Source of the DNA: Amoebophrya sp. A120
Lineage: Eukaryota; Sar; Dinophyceae; Syndiniales; Amoebophryaceae
Direction of reading: 5' to 3'
Length of the DNA stretch: 64,000 bases
NCBI GenBank assembly: GCA_905178155.1
Contig: CAJINV010000005.1
Location: 7,996,515-8,060,514 of the forward strand
Shown here: positions 24,369 to 35,911 of the stretch, in pieces
Layout: each line of letters begins with the position of its first letter
Numbering within the stretch: the stretch's first letter is position 1
The notes under the pieces: generated by a model
Told to the model about the DNA's origin: nothing
Databases searched by the model: none
What the model saw: only the letters and a program-made list of their open reading frames with translations
Program-made: the position numbers and the translations under genes

Positions 24369-27342
24369 TCACTCCTCCTTCACCTCCTCCTTAGCATCGT
24401 CCTCTTTGGCTTCCTCTTCCTCCGCCGGGGGCGGCGGCTGCGCCGACGGGTCTTGCGGTTTATATGGGACAGAAACAGTTGACTTTGATTACTTTTCTGA
24501 ATTTGGCAACATGACAAGTAATTTACACAATAAACGATCTGCGTCTGCCGCATAGTACGCCGCGGCTCCGCATGACAAAAAATCTGCCCACGCGGAATAT
24601 GACGGTCGTACGCATGACAAATGCAAATCTACCCGTACCCACACTTCTTATGCGACTCCGCATGACAGATTTCCCCACGTTGTGCCAGTTCGCATGACAA
24701 ATCTTATCTGTCTCTCTCCCATACTTCCTCCAAGATTTTCAGGGGCGCCTCGTCCTTTTCCAGCACTACCGCGTTATCCTCTTCCACCGGTGGGTGTCAT
24801 GCTGAAAACCCTACATATAGCAGATTTGTTATGCTGCGGTCCTATGTAGAACGGCAGTTACTTCCATTCATCCATGCTGACAATTCCGCATGACACATGG
24901 CACTGTACATGTGCCAACCGGCATGACAGATTTACTAACTAAATCTGCTTGTACGATAAGTAACATCTCCCATCTGATACTTCTGGGACGTAGTTGGCTT
25001 CCTTGTCCACTGGCTCACCGGCATCTGTTGAGGTAGTTTGTCATGCACGGTACAGAATCTCGAAGAGCATTTGCGCATCACAAGAACTTCTTTTGCGAAC
25101 TATATGGAAAACTTTTCGAATTTTACCCTCTCTCGGTGGTGTCGGCAGCTCCGCTATGACAGTGCACAAAAACCGAACTCCGCAACCACTCCCCGGGGCC
25201 CCAATTTTTTGTCATGCTAAAATCCGATCATCCAGTTCCAGTCTGTCAGATGTACTGCCCTGCATGGTCGTAATTTGCGACGACAGAAGGGAGTTGTCCC
25301 GGCAAGGAAAAATTGCCACTGCTGTTCTTTCCAATGCTGGCAAAAATTTCTTATGCCCTTCGTGACGAGGGACCCAGTGGGACGAGAGCGAGGAGTTGTG
25401 CGCTGTCATATCCTCAGGAGCGACGATAGAAAATCGGTTGAGGCCGATGATCTTTTCTTCTTTGTCTTCATTCCCACCTGCTGCGAGGTCCTCTTTATGC
25501 ACGTCTGAAGCGCGCACTAGAGAGTGCCGCGCCCGGTGTGCGACTAGGGACCCTATTTCAAAAACATCGCGTATTGAAAAAATTACTGTAAGCACATTGC
25601 CAACTTTAACTTTCGCTATTAGTCATGAGGCTATCAGGCTTATGCGTGACAAAGACCCTTGCAGGCGCTTCCATCTAGCTCATGACAGTAGAGATAAAAT
25701 AGATCTACAAAACTGTACCTGCTTCCACAATGTCGTGCGTTTCTGTTTGGCCGATTATCATGGGCGCCAACTGCTCCCCTCCACCCAAAACCGGGGCCTT
25801 CCCGAGGCTCACGCGGGTGCCCAGAAGCGACTGATTCCTTGGTACCTTGGTCGCCAACACCGCGGGTCGTACCGTCAGCGATGGGGCGCGGATTACTTTT
25901 GTGCGGATGGTGGTGCCTGCGTCCGGGGCTGGCACGGCGGGCTTCCCGTCTGGCCCTTGAAACTGTGGCTGGACTAAACCCGGGGCGGCGAGATTTTTTT
26001 ATGGATTGCAAAAATGTCTGGGTCTGCAAGGATGCGAACTTGTGATGCGGATTCTGGAACAGCAACAGGCAAAAATCTGTATTGCGTAGTCAGCAAAAGG
26101 TACCCGAATTTTGTCTCCAGAAGAGGGCATTTGTCATGCGGAATAGACATGGAGAAGCCTCCACAGAGTTTGTCATGCTCTGTGTGCATTCCAGACCTTT
26201 TTGTAGATGTAGAAAATGCATGACAAATGTCTGATTTCTTCCAGACCCAGACATTTTTGCATTTCATATTTTTACCTTTTGTTTGATGTTGAGACAAGGT
26301 GGTCTTCGTCTTTCACTTTCTTTCACGGAAGGCGGGCAAAAATAGTACTAGCATGATAGCGAAGACAAACTGACAGAACTTTGATTTCTTCGTAAATTAA
26401 GTGAAGTAAAGTGTGAAGTGAATGGAAATTGATAAAACAGAAATCGATCCATCATCATGATAATATCCAAGAAAAAAACCGTGTTAGTGTAAGTCTTTTG
26501 GGAAAACAGCATGAGCATCACAAGTTTGTCTGCCATGACGGGACAAACTTGTCATACGCAGATACGAAGGGAAAACACATAGGAAGCGAGCCGGTCATGC
26601 ATGTCGAGCATGACGAGTGTAACTGTTTGGCATTTTCTGCATCACAGATTTACACTTACACAGTTTTTTTCTTGCATAGATATATAAGTCAGTACGTTTA
26701 ATCTCGGGTAGGAAACTTTCCCGGCCACTTGCAACACTGGTTTTACCGCTGGCGTTGGCGCATTGGCGACCGCGACACCTAGGTGGATAATTTTTTAAAT
26801 TTATGATGTGGTTTGTGCATGACAAAATGCAACCTTCATGCAAGCTCTGCATGACAAGTTAATTAATTTAAGATTACCACTTGGCGGCGCGAGCCCGAAG
26901 GGTTTAGACAGGTCGAACGGCTTGGTCTCACCCTTGATTTGTTGCCCGAACTTCACTTCCGTATATGCACTGCAAATATTTTGTTATCATGCCATCGTCT
27001 TCCGCGTGTTGACGTGTGCTCCTGGTCATGCAAGATAGAAGCCATAAGCCGTGGCGGCGAATTTGTGATGCAAAATAGAAGTACAACTAGAGGGCGGCGG
27101 GTAGAAGTTCTCTATTTCTTGAAACTGCACCGACAGTAGTACTCAGTCTTGCAGCAGGAGCGTAGCACATCCCATCGTCTGCAACTGCGTTTGCAGCGTG
27201 GACGTAGAGGTAATCTCCAAAGCCAGATTCTCAAGATGGGGATCAGATAAGTATTTGCAGACGATACCGTTGCGCTGAATTTCAGCACTGGTCGCCCCGC
27301 CGCCGCTGGTACAGCGGAGCTGCTCCCCGCAGGGTTTGACAT
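24369..27342 (-). CDS. Pro/Ala-rich protein of unknown function
   Basis: The start is the ATG at 27342 (MSNPAGSSSAVPAAAG) and the stop TGA at 24369-24371. Coding pieces I can follow are VKFGQQIKGETKPFDLSKPFG (about 26872-26955), VAVANAPTPAVKPVLQVAGK (about 26696-26790), CPPSVKESERRRPPCLNIK, then LVQPQFQGPDGKPAVPAPD through GQTETHDIVEA (25719-25999), DAGEPVDKEANYVPE (about 24980-25024), EEDNAVVLEKDEAPLKILEE, and an acidic tail ending AKEDDAKEEVKEE. GT-AG introns are at 25025-25718 and 26348-26695. The first exon-intron border and the last intron are not resolved. I recognise no domain; the low-complexity Pro-rich middle and Glu-rich tail suggest a scaffold or cytoskeletal role, which is a guess. 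Confidence 0.55.
24484..24700. other. Intronic stretch full of GCATGACAAA words, no clear TIR
   Basis: It contains five GCATGACA copies in 220 bp plus GTCGTACGCATGAC. This matches the interior vocabulary of the introners, but neither end shows a recognisable TIR, so it is probably a decayed element. Confidence 0.45.
24784..24979. mobile_element. Atypical introner (unclassified)
   Basis: The flanking repeat is CTTC (GAAG on the gene strand). Removing the block joins NYVPE to EDNAVVLEK in frame. The right end has TGATA, but the left end does not mirror it. Confidence 0.5.
26000..26268. mobile_element. Introner, family A
   Basis: The left end is TATGGATTGCAAAAATG and the right end TTTTTGCATTTCATA. 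It is flanked by a T-run repeat. Splicing gives KQKVKNLAAPG in gene 4. Confidence 0.8.
26464..26678. mobile_element. Introner, family H, inside a GT-AG intron
   Basis: The left end is TATCCAAGAAAAAAACCG and the right end TTTTTCTTGCATA. The flanking repeat is GATA. The surrounding intron 26348-26695 has its own GTACTGAC donor and CATGCTAG acceptor. Confidence 0.75.
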
Positions 27343-28385
27343 TTCGTTCTACTCCACTGTAGTATAATTCGTTGCCAATCTTCTGCTATACTTTCGAATG
27401 ATCTGCAGGTCCTTTTTACGAGCTGTAAATACCTGTAGTTGTACAGCTACAGCCTTGGCCACACTATAGAAAAGTTGCGACGGCGAGGAAGCCTCTTGTT
27501 CGTCTTGATACGTACTCAAGATGAAAAGTGTCTAATATTCCCCACCTCGCGTGCGCGTAGAAAATCAGAGTCACACTTCGTCTCAGTCCCTTCTTCTCTC
27601 ATCCATTTTTATCAACATCAAGTAATTCGTTGATTTCTACCTTTTCCACTCAACATGTTCGCTGTCAGGCGGTTTGATGGCACTATCCCGGCACCACGCA
27701 CCCTAAGAACTCTCTTGTTTCAACAAAGAAAAAGAACAACGCAAACGATCAAACAACGCATAAGAGATGAACAACAGGCTGGACAGCGACACGTGAACAA
27801 AAAAGGAAATAACGCAACTCCGATTCGTACTTGACACGTCGGTGGCAGATTTTGTAAAATGTTGGGCGAGGTCAGTTGTTCTGTCGATTCAATTTTTTTG
27901 CGCAATTTTGATTCTCATAAACCATCATCGTGTGACTTGACGTTGACATTCCAGACTTTTTAGAATATTCTCCAGCAGTGTAGTGCTCATCTTCTCTAGT
28001 CTACCAACCACGTGTGAAAATGTAGTCCACCGTAGGCGAACTTGCAATAATACGATCTATCTTCACGAAGGCGCTTCATTCTTGCATCTTCTCTATTGAA
28101 TAAACAATAAGTCTACTCTCTGGTTGCGGTTCGGTCTGTAGCCCGCCCAACAACATGCGTTCAAGCCCGCATTCTGGAAACAAGGCGAAGCGCGTCACTC
28201 TTTTTCAAAAACACTGGCTGAGCACTAAGTAGGAACTAGTAGATCGTCTTCGTCTTTGTTCCCTGATTTTTCTAGGCGTTTACCACGTACGAGCGAAGTA
28301 GTCTTCTTTCTTCACTGTGAGCATTAACGTCGTGGTCCCACTTCTGGTGTTCTCGATGCCAGACGAATAAAATATGATCTTCCGC
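27343..28385. other. Intergenic, 1.0 kb
   Basis: This lies upstream of gene 4 and downstream of the AsnRS element. It is AT-rich unique sequence; I see nothing supportable. Confidence 0.6.
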
Positions 28386-28595
28386 TATCCCACGAAAAAA
28401 GTGTTACAGTTACACATTTGCTGTCAATTCAGCAACACAAATTTCTCTGCATGAGAGAGAAAATTTGCAATGCAGAAATCCTAGGGGAAAACACCCATGA
28501 AACGAGGCTCCTATGCATATCCTGCATGACAGAGCTTGTCTGTCTTGCTTGGTCTGCAACACAATGTGTAACTGTAACACTTTTTTCTTGCGATA
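28386..28595. mobile_element. Introner-like element in 3' flank, family D
   Basis: The left end is TATCCCACGAAAAAAGTG and the right end CACTTTTTTCTTGCGATA. The flanking repeat is TCCGC. It begins about 31 bases past the AsnRS stop codon, so it is in the 3'UTR or beyond. Confidence 0.85.
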
Positions 28596-28626
28596 TCCGC
28601 CTGTAGTACAACTCAAAGCCGTGGTC

Positions 28627-31600
28627 TTAAAACTCCGCGTGGCCCGGGTACCGCGGGAACGGAATCACGTCGCGAATGTTGTCGATCCCGGTGGTCAGCA
28701 TGATCAGCCGCTCGAAACCCTATTGTGAGGAAAAATCCCCCCTCCGCATATCAAGATGAAAATTCGTGATGCTGATTTGTGACCACAAATCAGCTCTGTC
28801 TTGCAGAAAGTGCTTGGCGGTATTTTCCAAGCCTGTTAGAGTATGCACCAAAAGGCTAGCAATTAGGCATGGAAAACAGGGTTGCAGTAGTCGAACGCGC
28901 ATCACAGACTGGCTGTAGGATGCGCCACACGGCTCCCATTCCGCTATAGGCAAGACAGAGGTGATTTGTGACCACAAATCAGCATGACAAATTTCCATTT
29001 TGATATGGGGAGGGGGGATTTTTCACTTTGATAAACCCAAGCCAAACCCGCCGTGGGGGACGGTCCCGTACTTGCGGAGGTCCAGGTACCACCAGTAGTC
29101 CTGCGCCTCCAGGCCGTTCTTCTCGATTTTGTCGACCAGCACATCGTACCGTTCCTCACGCTGACTCCCCCCGATAACCTCACCCACGAGCGGGGCTAAG
29201 ACGTCCATTATGGGTGTGTCAGCATCGAAATCGACAAAGTCGAACTAATCTGTAATGAATAAAATCGATCCCAGTTGGACCCCCAATTTTCAAGCGGCGC
29301 ATGACAAATCTTTGCTCTACCGAAATCCAGTCTGTAATGCTGTTTGGGCAAAGGAGACCGCTTCTGTCATGCTAGAGTAGCAGCGCTATATCTATCCCTC
29401 AATTTGCCTATGTATACAGGCGTACAATCGGCCTCACTTCCCTGCTGTCCAATACAGGCATTCTGTGGCTTGCATTTTATGCATTACAAGATTTTTCAAC
29501 TTTGTCGATTTCGGTCCTGACACTCCCATATCCATGGCGGCGCACGTTTTTCCGTCCTCGTTGGCGCGCATGTAGAACGACTTGATTGCAATATCAAAAG
29601 AAAAAAGTTCGTCACGATCTCTTACCGGCATTTTTGCAATAAAAAAACATGCCTGTCATGCGTAAAAATGCATCACAGCCAAACTTCATACGGGATTTCC
29701 CTTCGTGTTTCTGCAATACAAGGCAAAGCTGTGACGCTACAAAAATTTGTAATGCAAAACCTCCAAGTTAGTGACTGTGACAAACTTTTTTCTCTCCATA
29801 TGCAGCCGGGTAGTTGTAGACAGCGACTGTATGATGTTTTATAGTGGTTTCTACATTTTAGACAAAAGTTAAAGTAATGACTCGATGTGGTTCTTGCATG
29901 ACAGAGTTCACACTTTTAAACTCACTCGGCAACGTTTCAACATGCTGTTATTTCCGCCTTACTGTAGTAGGTGTACCTGGTAGTACAAGTACCAGGTACT
30001 ACTGCATGACAACTACACATTTCCCATGCAAGAATCATAATCTTCCAAAATCCTATACCGGGCCTCTTGAAGTACTCTTCGGCGATGTACTTTTCGTGGG
30101 CCGAGTTCAGATCCATGCCCCACTCGATGGTCAGCAGCTGCGGGAAGGATTTCTTGTGATCCGCGTAGTTTTTTTCCAGGTACTTCAAAAATTTGCCGTT
30201 TTTCACTTCCTTCGTCAGCAGGTCAATGGCCTCGGTGTAAGAAAGTCGGCCGAAGGGGTTCTCCAGCAGGTTCTTCAGCCGGTCGAGGAGACCCTTCTCG
30301 ATCTGTTGTATTGAATTTGTGGGGATTCTACTTGAATATGTTATGCAAGTTCTTGCATGAGAGACATGGCTTGTAATCCTGCCTTGTGCATGACAACTTC
30401 TTCCCCTTCTGTTCTGTGCATTCTATGCAGCAAAACGCATGGCAAATCAATCAGTACCTGTTTGTCAAAAAACTGCAAGTCTGTGTAGCAGTTGTCAACG
30501 GCATACTGGACGCAAAACTTCAAGTAGTCCTCCGCGCACCGCTATGCAGGTTGCAAAAGCACTCTACTCGTATTAATTGGATTCTTGCATGGCAAATGTA
30601 TCTCCTTCCCCCTTCTTCTTGCGCATTACAGACTGCGACAGAAGTATAAGTTTTGTTTCTCACCAGCAATAGAATCAAAATTTGTGATGCAAAAATTCCT
30701 ATACATAGTTGGAACGTGTACGTGCTCTTCCAACGCGTAACTGCATGACATCCGGCAAGTCGGCAAACGCCAGCTCCGGCTCAATCATCCAGAATTCTGC
30801 CAAGTGCCGGCCCGTGTGCGAGTTCTCCGCGCGGAAGGTCGGGCCAAACGTGTACACATCCGACAAAGCGCAGCAGTAGTTCTCTACAGCAAGCTGAATT
30901 TGCATTTGTCAAACAGTTTATGTTTGTCATACAGAGGCAACAATGATCAGCATGTAGTTTCTCCTGTTCTTCTTGCAGCGTAGATGATAGATTACTTTAA
31001 AAAGCACAAAAGATGACCTCCGCAAGTACTAGTCGTGCCATCAAACAAATTTGAGACTTTTCCTCGTATACCTGCCCACTCACGGTCAAGTAGCTTTTCG
31101 CCTTGAAAAAGTCCTTCGAGTAATCGACCGAGTTCGGGTCCTTCGGGAAGGGTACATAGCCTTCTTCGCTTTTGTTTTTCTTGAAGGAGTATCAACTGCA
31201 AATATGTCTGGATGTCTGGAAACTTGTAAAAATGCTGAGTTGTGAATAATGAAAGCAACTGTAATGCACAGGCAAGCATGAGAAATTATATCTGCGCTTT
31301 TTTGTGTTGCGTTTTTCGCATGACAAACTGCGTTTTTCTTTTTGCATGACAGGCAAAAGGGTCTCATCTTCTTGGACACGCATCACAAACTTTTTCCTCA
31401 TGCCAGACAAGCATGACAAGTCTCGCAATCTTCCAGACCCCGACATTTTTGCATTTGGTAAGGAGTCAAACAGGGTGGTCACTTGGAACATCTCGCCCGC
31501 GCCCTCGCAGTCCGACGCGGTAATCAGGGGCGTGTGCACGTAGAGAAAGCCCCGTCGGCGGAAAAACTCGTGCGTGGCGTAGGCAAGGGAAGAACGGACC

Positions 31601-34600
31601 CGGGCGACCTGAGGTCGTAAGAAAGAAATGATATACGATTTTTCATTTGTTTGTGACGTAGTGACACATACAATAGTACAGACGACTTCTACTCTTTTAC
31701 TCTTAGACTACGTAAGCGATCTCCGGGGGCGCATTCATAGCATACTGCGGTAAGATGAGTCGGACAATCTCATAAATCTATCCCACGAAAAAAGTGTTTC
31801 ACTGTGATGATTTTGCAAGATCTTCTGCATCACAAGTTTGTTACACATGCCACTGAAAATTTGTCATGCGCGCTTCCCAAGGGAAAACACGCTTGCAAAT
31901 CCAGTGTCTTGCAGGTGTAGCAAGACAAATAGTTCTGTGTTCCATTTTCTGCATCACAAGTTCACAGTGAAACAGTTTTTTCTTGCATATAAATCGTTCT
32001 CACAACAATAAGTACCGCGCCGATCAAGTTCGACCGTGGTCGCAGGTGCGCGTTTATGGATTTTTGCAAAAGCATCGCACTAAGTAGTAGAAATCGCATG
32101 ACAAATATCCTCATTTTAAGAAATGGATTTTGTCATGCTGATTCACGTTGGGAAGAACGCGATAATTTGTAATGCATGACAGCGATTTTCATATACGAGC
32201 ACGATGCTTTTACCCTTGATAGCGTTGGTGCGCAGGTGCTCGCGGGAGTGCGGTTTCGGTGGGAGGGGATAGACCGCTGCGTCGACGGACCCGATATGGA
32301 ACTGTCAGGATTGAAATTGACAAAGTTGAAAAATTTGTGATGCATAAAATCGATACCAGTTGGAAGCCCAATTTCTAAGCGGCGCATGACAAATTTCGGC
32401 ACCGTCTAAATCCAGTGTGTCATGCTGTGTAGCGAAAGAAGGCATCCTTTGTCATGCTACTTTAGCAGCTCTGTCGCAGACCCCAAACAGGCTGACAGTC
32501 GGCCTCGCTTGCCATCACTGCAAGAGAGACACTTCACGCCTTGCAATTCATGCATGAGAAATTCTTTCAACTTTGAAGATTTCAATCCTGACACTACCAT
32601 AACCGAGAACGGTAACTTCGTCGTTTTCTTTCAAGGCCATCTCCACCACCTGCCCTTTCGCCGGGGACTCCACAAGCTGCCCAAAGCATTTTACGCTGGC
32701 GCCCGTGTTCACCTGCCCTTTCAGTGTGTCGTACCTGGATTTGGTACATGGAAATAATAGCATTTACCAAATATCTTTAGAGAAGTCGAAGTGTAGTTTG
32801 TCATGCGCGACGAGGAGCAGGAAATAAAATCAAATTGAAAATCACCTGTGCTGCAGAGACCACCACACGAAAAATAAATTCTCCTAGTTCATCATCATCG
32901 CGGCTATATTCTATACCCTTTGCAGCTCTTGTCCACTACACACTGCATGTCCTGGAAGCAGCTGCCGTCGTTGATCTCCAAAAACGTAAACTCAGCCTGC
33001 TTATCAAATGCAAATATGTCTGGGTCTGGAAGAGCGGAAGACTTCATTGTCATGCAGGTTTTCCATGACCCATGAGGTCTGTAATGCATGATCTAGCATC
33101 ACAGATTTTGAGAGAGCTTCATGATGCTTGTTCCGCAGTAGATATGCCCTCTCGCCGTGGCAAAAACTGGACTCCTCTTGGTGGTCATGCATTACAGATT
33201 TTTTTCGAATCCGAAGACAGCATCACAAGTTACAACCTTCCAGACCCAGACATATATTGCATTTGATACTGCTCTCGCATCTTCTTCACCCAGCCGCAGA
33301 TCACGAGTTTCTGCCCGATCAAACTCTTGCCCTGGTCCTCCGCCAAGTGGATCCGTCTATTACAGTGAAAAATGCCCCCACGACCCCAGAGTTGTCATGC
33401 AAATCTGCATGCTGAAAATGTTTGTCATGCGGAGCCCCATGAGAAGCATTTCCTGGTCGTGTTTTGAAATTTGTAATGCGCCAATCAGCATGATATACTA
33501 GCTCTGTGATGTTGCTGAACTACCTCAAAGAGCACTTCTACACTGCGACTCTAAATTTGTCATGCAAAACAGTCAAAACTCGTGGACTTGTCTAGCCGAT
33601 TTCCCATCTTGACTCTGGGGAAGTGGGGACGTTTTTACATTGGATACCGTCCGATCCTTGTTCTCCCCCCGATCACAGAGGAGCACTGCGAGTAATGCTG
33701 CACAATGGGTCGGTCCTCGGGCTTATCAAATGTAAAAGTGTCTGAGTCTGGAAACTTGTGATGCTGGGTGGCGTCTCATGATGAGGCCACAAATGCTGGC
33801 TCAGCATGACAAGTTTCTGAGCTTCTAGGTGTTGCCTATTCTGCATGACAAACTGCGTTCCTGCATCACAGAAAAATGGAGCTCTTGGGTAACGCGCATG
33901 ACAGATTTAAGAGTCATGCCAGACAAGCATGACAAACATGCATTCTTCCAGACCCAGACACTTTTGCATTTGATAGGGCTTCAGCATCAAATTTTCACTG
34001 GTTTTGGATGAAGACGCCGAGCTGGAAGTTGTCGCCGTTGTCATGTTGCTGCTGGGTAAACTCAACACCTTTTGCTGCTTCAAAACTTTCTGAAACTCCG
34101 GCTGGTGCAGGCAGGTGTTGAACCACCGTTTTGTGGCGACGCAGGACTTATAAAATGCAAAAATGTCTGGGTCTGGAAAATTCTTGCGGGAGTTTGTCAT
34201 GCATTTTGTGGATCACGCAACTGGTCCCTAATGCACGCAAAAGCTTTACAGGTTTTGCGCAGGCCTCTGATGTCTATCCCGCATGAGAAATTCCCTATCT
34301 GTGTAGCAAAAAATGGGAAGCTTTTGGTGCTTATGCAATACAAATTTTTATTTTTGCCTATTGCAGAATTCGCATGACAAGCTCCTACTCTTCCAGACCC
34401 AGACATATTTACATTTCATAGGACTCCAACCCCAGTGCCCCGGAAGACATCTTCGGGTAGAGCGAAATCGCGAGACTGACATCCGCCACCGTGATGCGCT
34501 CCACCGACGTGAGGAAGGTTTTCTTCACGAAATGCGGCTCCAGCACGTTGGTGATCAGCTCGGTCAAGGCCTTGCCCATCCGCACCTCGACCTCCTGCTC

Positions 34601-35580
34601 GCAAAACTCCAACCAGGAGTCCACTTCCGCCTGCTCCTGCAGCGTATCCTGTGCAAAAGTATCGTACTCGTAGTAATTGCATTTATGCATTACAAATACA
34701 AATCTCTTTCTCAAGGTAAATCAGCATTACAAATTTAATTTGTAATGCTGGGCTAATTTGTAATGCAATTTATACTAGTACGATGCTTTTGCACTTCATA
34801 CAGCGAGCCGCCGAGCAAGAAATCCTGCTTGTCCTTGCCGAACTGCTGGCAGATCTGCTTTATCAAATGCAAAAGTGTCTACGTCTGGAAGATTGCAACT
34901 TGTCATGCTGAGTCTGGATCATGCAAAAATTTGTGTTGCATGATTGCCAAAAGATGTCCGCCTTTGACCAGGTTGACAGGGAGTTTGAGTTTCTCATGCA
35001 GGATAGGCATGATGGACATCTCACAGCATCTCTCATGCTAGGCGCTGCATGCCAGGCCTCATGGGTCATGGAAAACCTGCATCACAAATCTTGCATTCTT
35101 CCAGACCCAGACATTTTTGCATTTGATATGCTTCAAAATCGGGGCAATGAACGTGATGCTGCTGTTATCCTGAGTAAAAGCGTACGCACACCAGAGTTGT
35201 ATTGCAAATCTGCATGCTGAAAATGTTTCTCATGCGGAGCCCCATGGGAAGCGTTTTCTAGTCGTGTTTTGCAATTTGTCATGCTCCAATCAGCATGGTA
35301 TGCTAGATCTGTGATGCTGCTGAGCAGGCTCAAACAGCACTACACTACGAATCCAAATTTGTCATGCAAAACAGCCAAAACTTGTGGACTTGTCTAGCCG
35401 ATTCCCCATCTTGACTATGGTGTGGGTACGTTTTTACTCAGAATAGCTGTTGCCAATCTTCGCGACCGTTTGCCCGGCGGCCTGCTCCTTGGTCTTCACA
35501 TCGGCGTTGCAATAGGCCGCAACGATCTCCGCCTTCGTTTTGTGAAGCGCGTTCACGGTCTCCAGGTCTATGGAGGGCAT
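28627..35580 (-). CDS. Asparaginyl-tRNA synthetase with GST-C-like N-terminal region
   Basis: This is a class II synthetase charging tRNA-Asn, about 715 residues in about 20 exons. The start is ATG at 35580 ([16 protein letters not shown]), the stop TAA at 28627-28629. Residues about 60-150 (34421-34860) have [19 protein letters not shown] and [20 protein letters not shown], typical of the GST-C-like module of multi-synthetase factors. The OB-fold anticodon domain follows ([28 protein letters not shown]). The catalytic domain has [38 protein letters not shown], motif 2 [49 protein letters not shown] and motif 3 [20 protein letters not shown]; the protein ends [15 protein letters not shown] introns are at 29827-30058, 30303-30457, 30894-31071, 31609-32015 and about 32735-32916. 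The rest are introners. It is probably the cytosolic enzyme; I see no transit peptide. Confidence 0.93.
28721..29033. mobile_element. Introner, family E
   Basis: The left end is TATTGTGAGGAAAAATCC and the right end TTTTTCACTTTGATA. The flanking repeat is AACCC. Splicing rebuilds motif 3 (GFGLG plus FERLI). Confidence 0.9.
29209..29530. mobile_element. Introner, family G
   Basis: The inverted ends contain TCGAAATCGACAAAGTCGAA and CAACTTTGTCGATTTCGG. The flanking repeat is TCCAT. Confidence 0.8.
29592..29800. mobile_element. Introner, family L (only copy seen)
   Basis: The inverted ends are AAAAAAGTTCGTCACGATC and GTGACAAACTTTTTTC; the flanking repeat is TGCA. It resembles families D and F in layout but not in sequence. 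It lies in the AsnRS between NYPAA and IKSFYMR. Confidence 0.75.
30543..30746. mobile_element. Introner, family C (decayed)
   Basis: The left end is TATGCAGGTTGCAAAAGC; the right border is uncertain, either TACATA at 30706 or near 30746. It separates [10 protein letters not shown] from AEDYLKFCV in the AsnRS. Confidence 0.55.
31190..31460. mobile_element. Introner, family A
   Basis: The left end is TATCAACTGCAAATATG; the right end TTTTTGCATTTGGTA is mutated at the last GATA. The flanking repeat is AGGAG. Confidence 0.85.
31779..31989. mobile_element. Introner, family F, inside a GT-AG intron
   Basis: The left end is TATCCCACGAAAAAAGTG and the right end TTTTTTCTTGCATA. The flanking repeat is TAAATC. 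It sits within the GT-AG intron 31609-32015 of AsnRS, so it need not be spliced by itself. Confidence 0.88.
32055..32221. mobile_element. Introner, family C
   Basis: The left end is TATGGATTTTTGCAAAAGC and the right end GCTTTTACCCTTGATA. The flanking repeat is GCGTT. It splits the [14 protein letters not shown] region of AsnRS. Confidence 0.8.
32295..32601. mobile_element. Introner, family G
   Basis: The inverted ends contain GGAACTGTCAGGATTGAAAT and GATTTCAATCCTGACACTA. The flanking repeat is CCGA. Confidence 0.85.
33002..33268. mobile_element. Introner, family A
   Basis: The left end is TATCAAATGCAAATATG and the right end ATTGCATTTGATA. The flanking repeat is CTGCT. Confidence 0.88.
33358..33646. 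mobile_element. Introner, mosaic of B-variant left end and B right end
   Basis: The left end is TATTACAGTGAAAAATGC but the right end is GACGTTTTTACATTGGATA. The flanking repeat is CCGTC. Splicing gives [16 protein letters not shown] in AsnRS. Confidence 0.8.
33724..33975. mobile_element. Introner, family A (subtype of 19169)
   Basis: The left end is TATCAAATGTAAAAGTG and the right end CACTTTTGCATTTGATA. The flanking repeat is GGGCT. Splicing gives [12 protein letters not shown]. Confidence 0.9.
34149..34420. mobile_element. Introner, family A
   Basis: The left end is TATAAAATGCAAAAATG and the right end ATTTACATTTCATA. The flanking repeat is GGACT. Confidence 0.85.
34645..34800. mobile_element. 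Introner, family C
   Basis: The left end is TATCCTGTGCAAAAG and the right end CTTTTGCACTTCATA. The flanking repeat is CAGCG. Confidence 0.88.
34861..35128. mobile_element. Introner, family A
   Basis: The left end is TATCAAATGCAAAAGTG and the right end TTTTTGCATTTGATA. The flanking repeat is TGCTT. Confidence 0.88.
35166..35445. mobile_element. Introner, family B
   Basis: The left end is TATCCTGAGTAAAAGCG and the right end TTTACTCAGAATA. The flanking repeat is GCTGT. It is the first intron of AsnRS. Confidence 0.85.
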
Positions 35581-35911
35581 TTTCTTACCGAGATTCTTGT
35601 ATAGCTTCTCTAAATGAAAATAAATGTGGGAGGTCGCTTTATTCTATGAATTCAGGTTCTCTGGTTGTAACTAAAGTGTGGTCGACGTGCTATTGAGTCC
35701 GTAAGTGTAGTTGTCGCACAAGCTGGTGAGTCTCAGTATGGTAAAAAAAGTGAAACGCGTTATATTTTTACAGCCTGGAATAACAAAAAGATACTCGTCG
35801 AAAAGCAAACTTTTTTTCATGTACAACAACCTTATCAATTTCTTGTGTACTAGTAGCGTCAGGATCTTTATCTCGTGCGACGATCATGTTGTGTTACTAC
35901 AGTCGATCTCA

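Noticed and set aside
27112-27342. Alternative frame reading VCKYLSDPHLENLALEITST across the start of gene 4
   Set aside because: It has no in-frame ATG and ends at a stop; the MSNPAG frame has a normal start. The choice remains uncertain.
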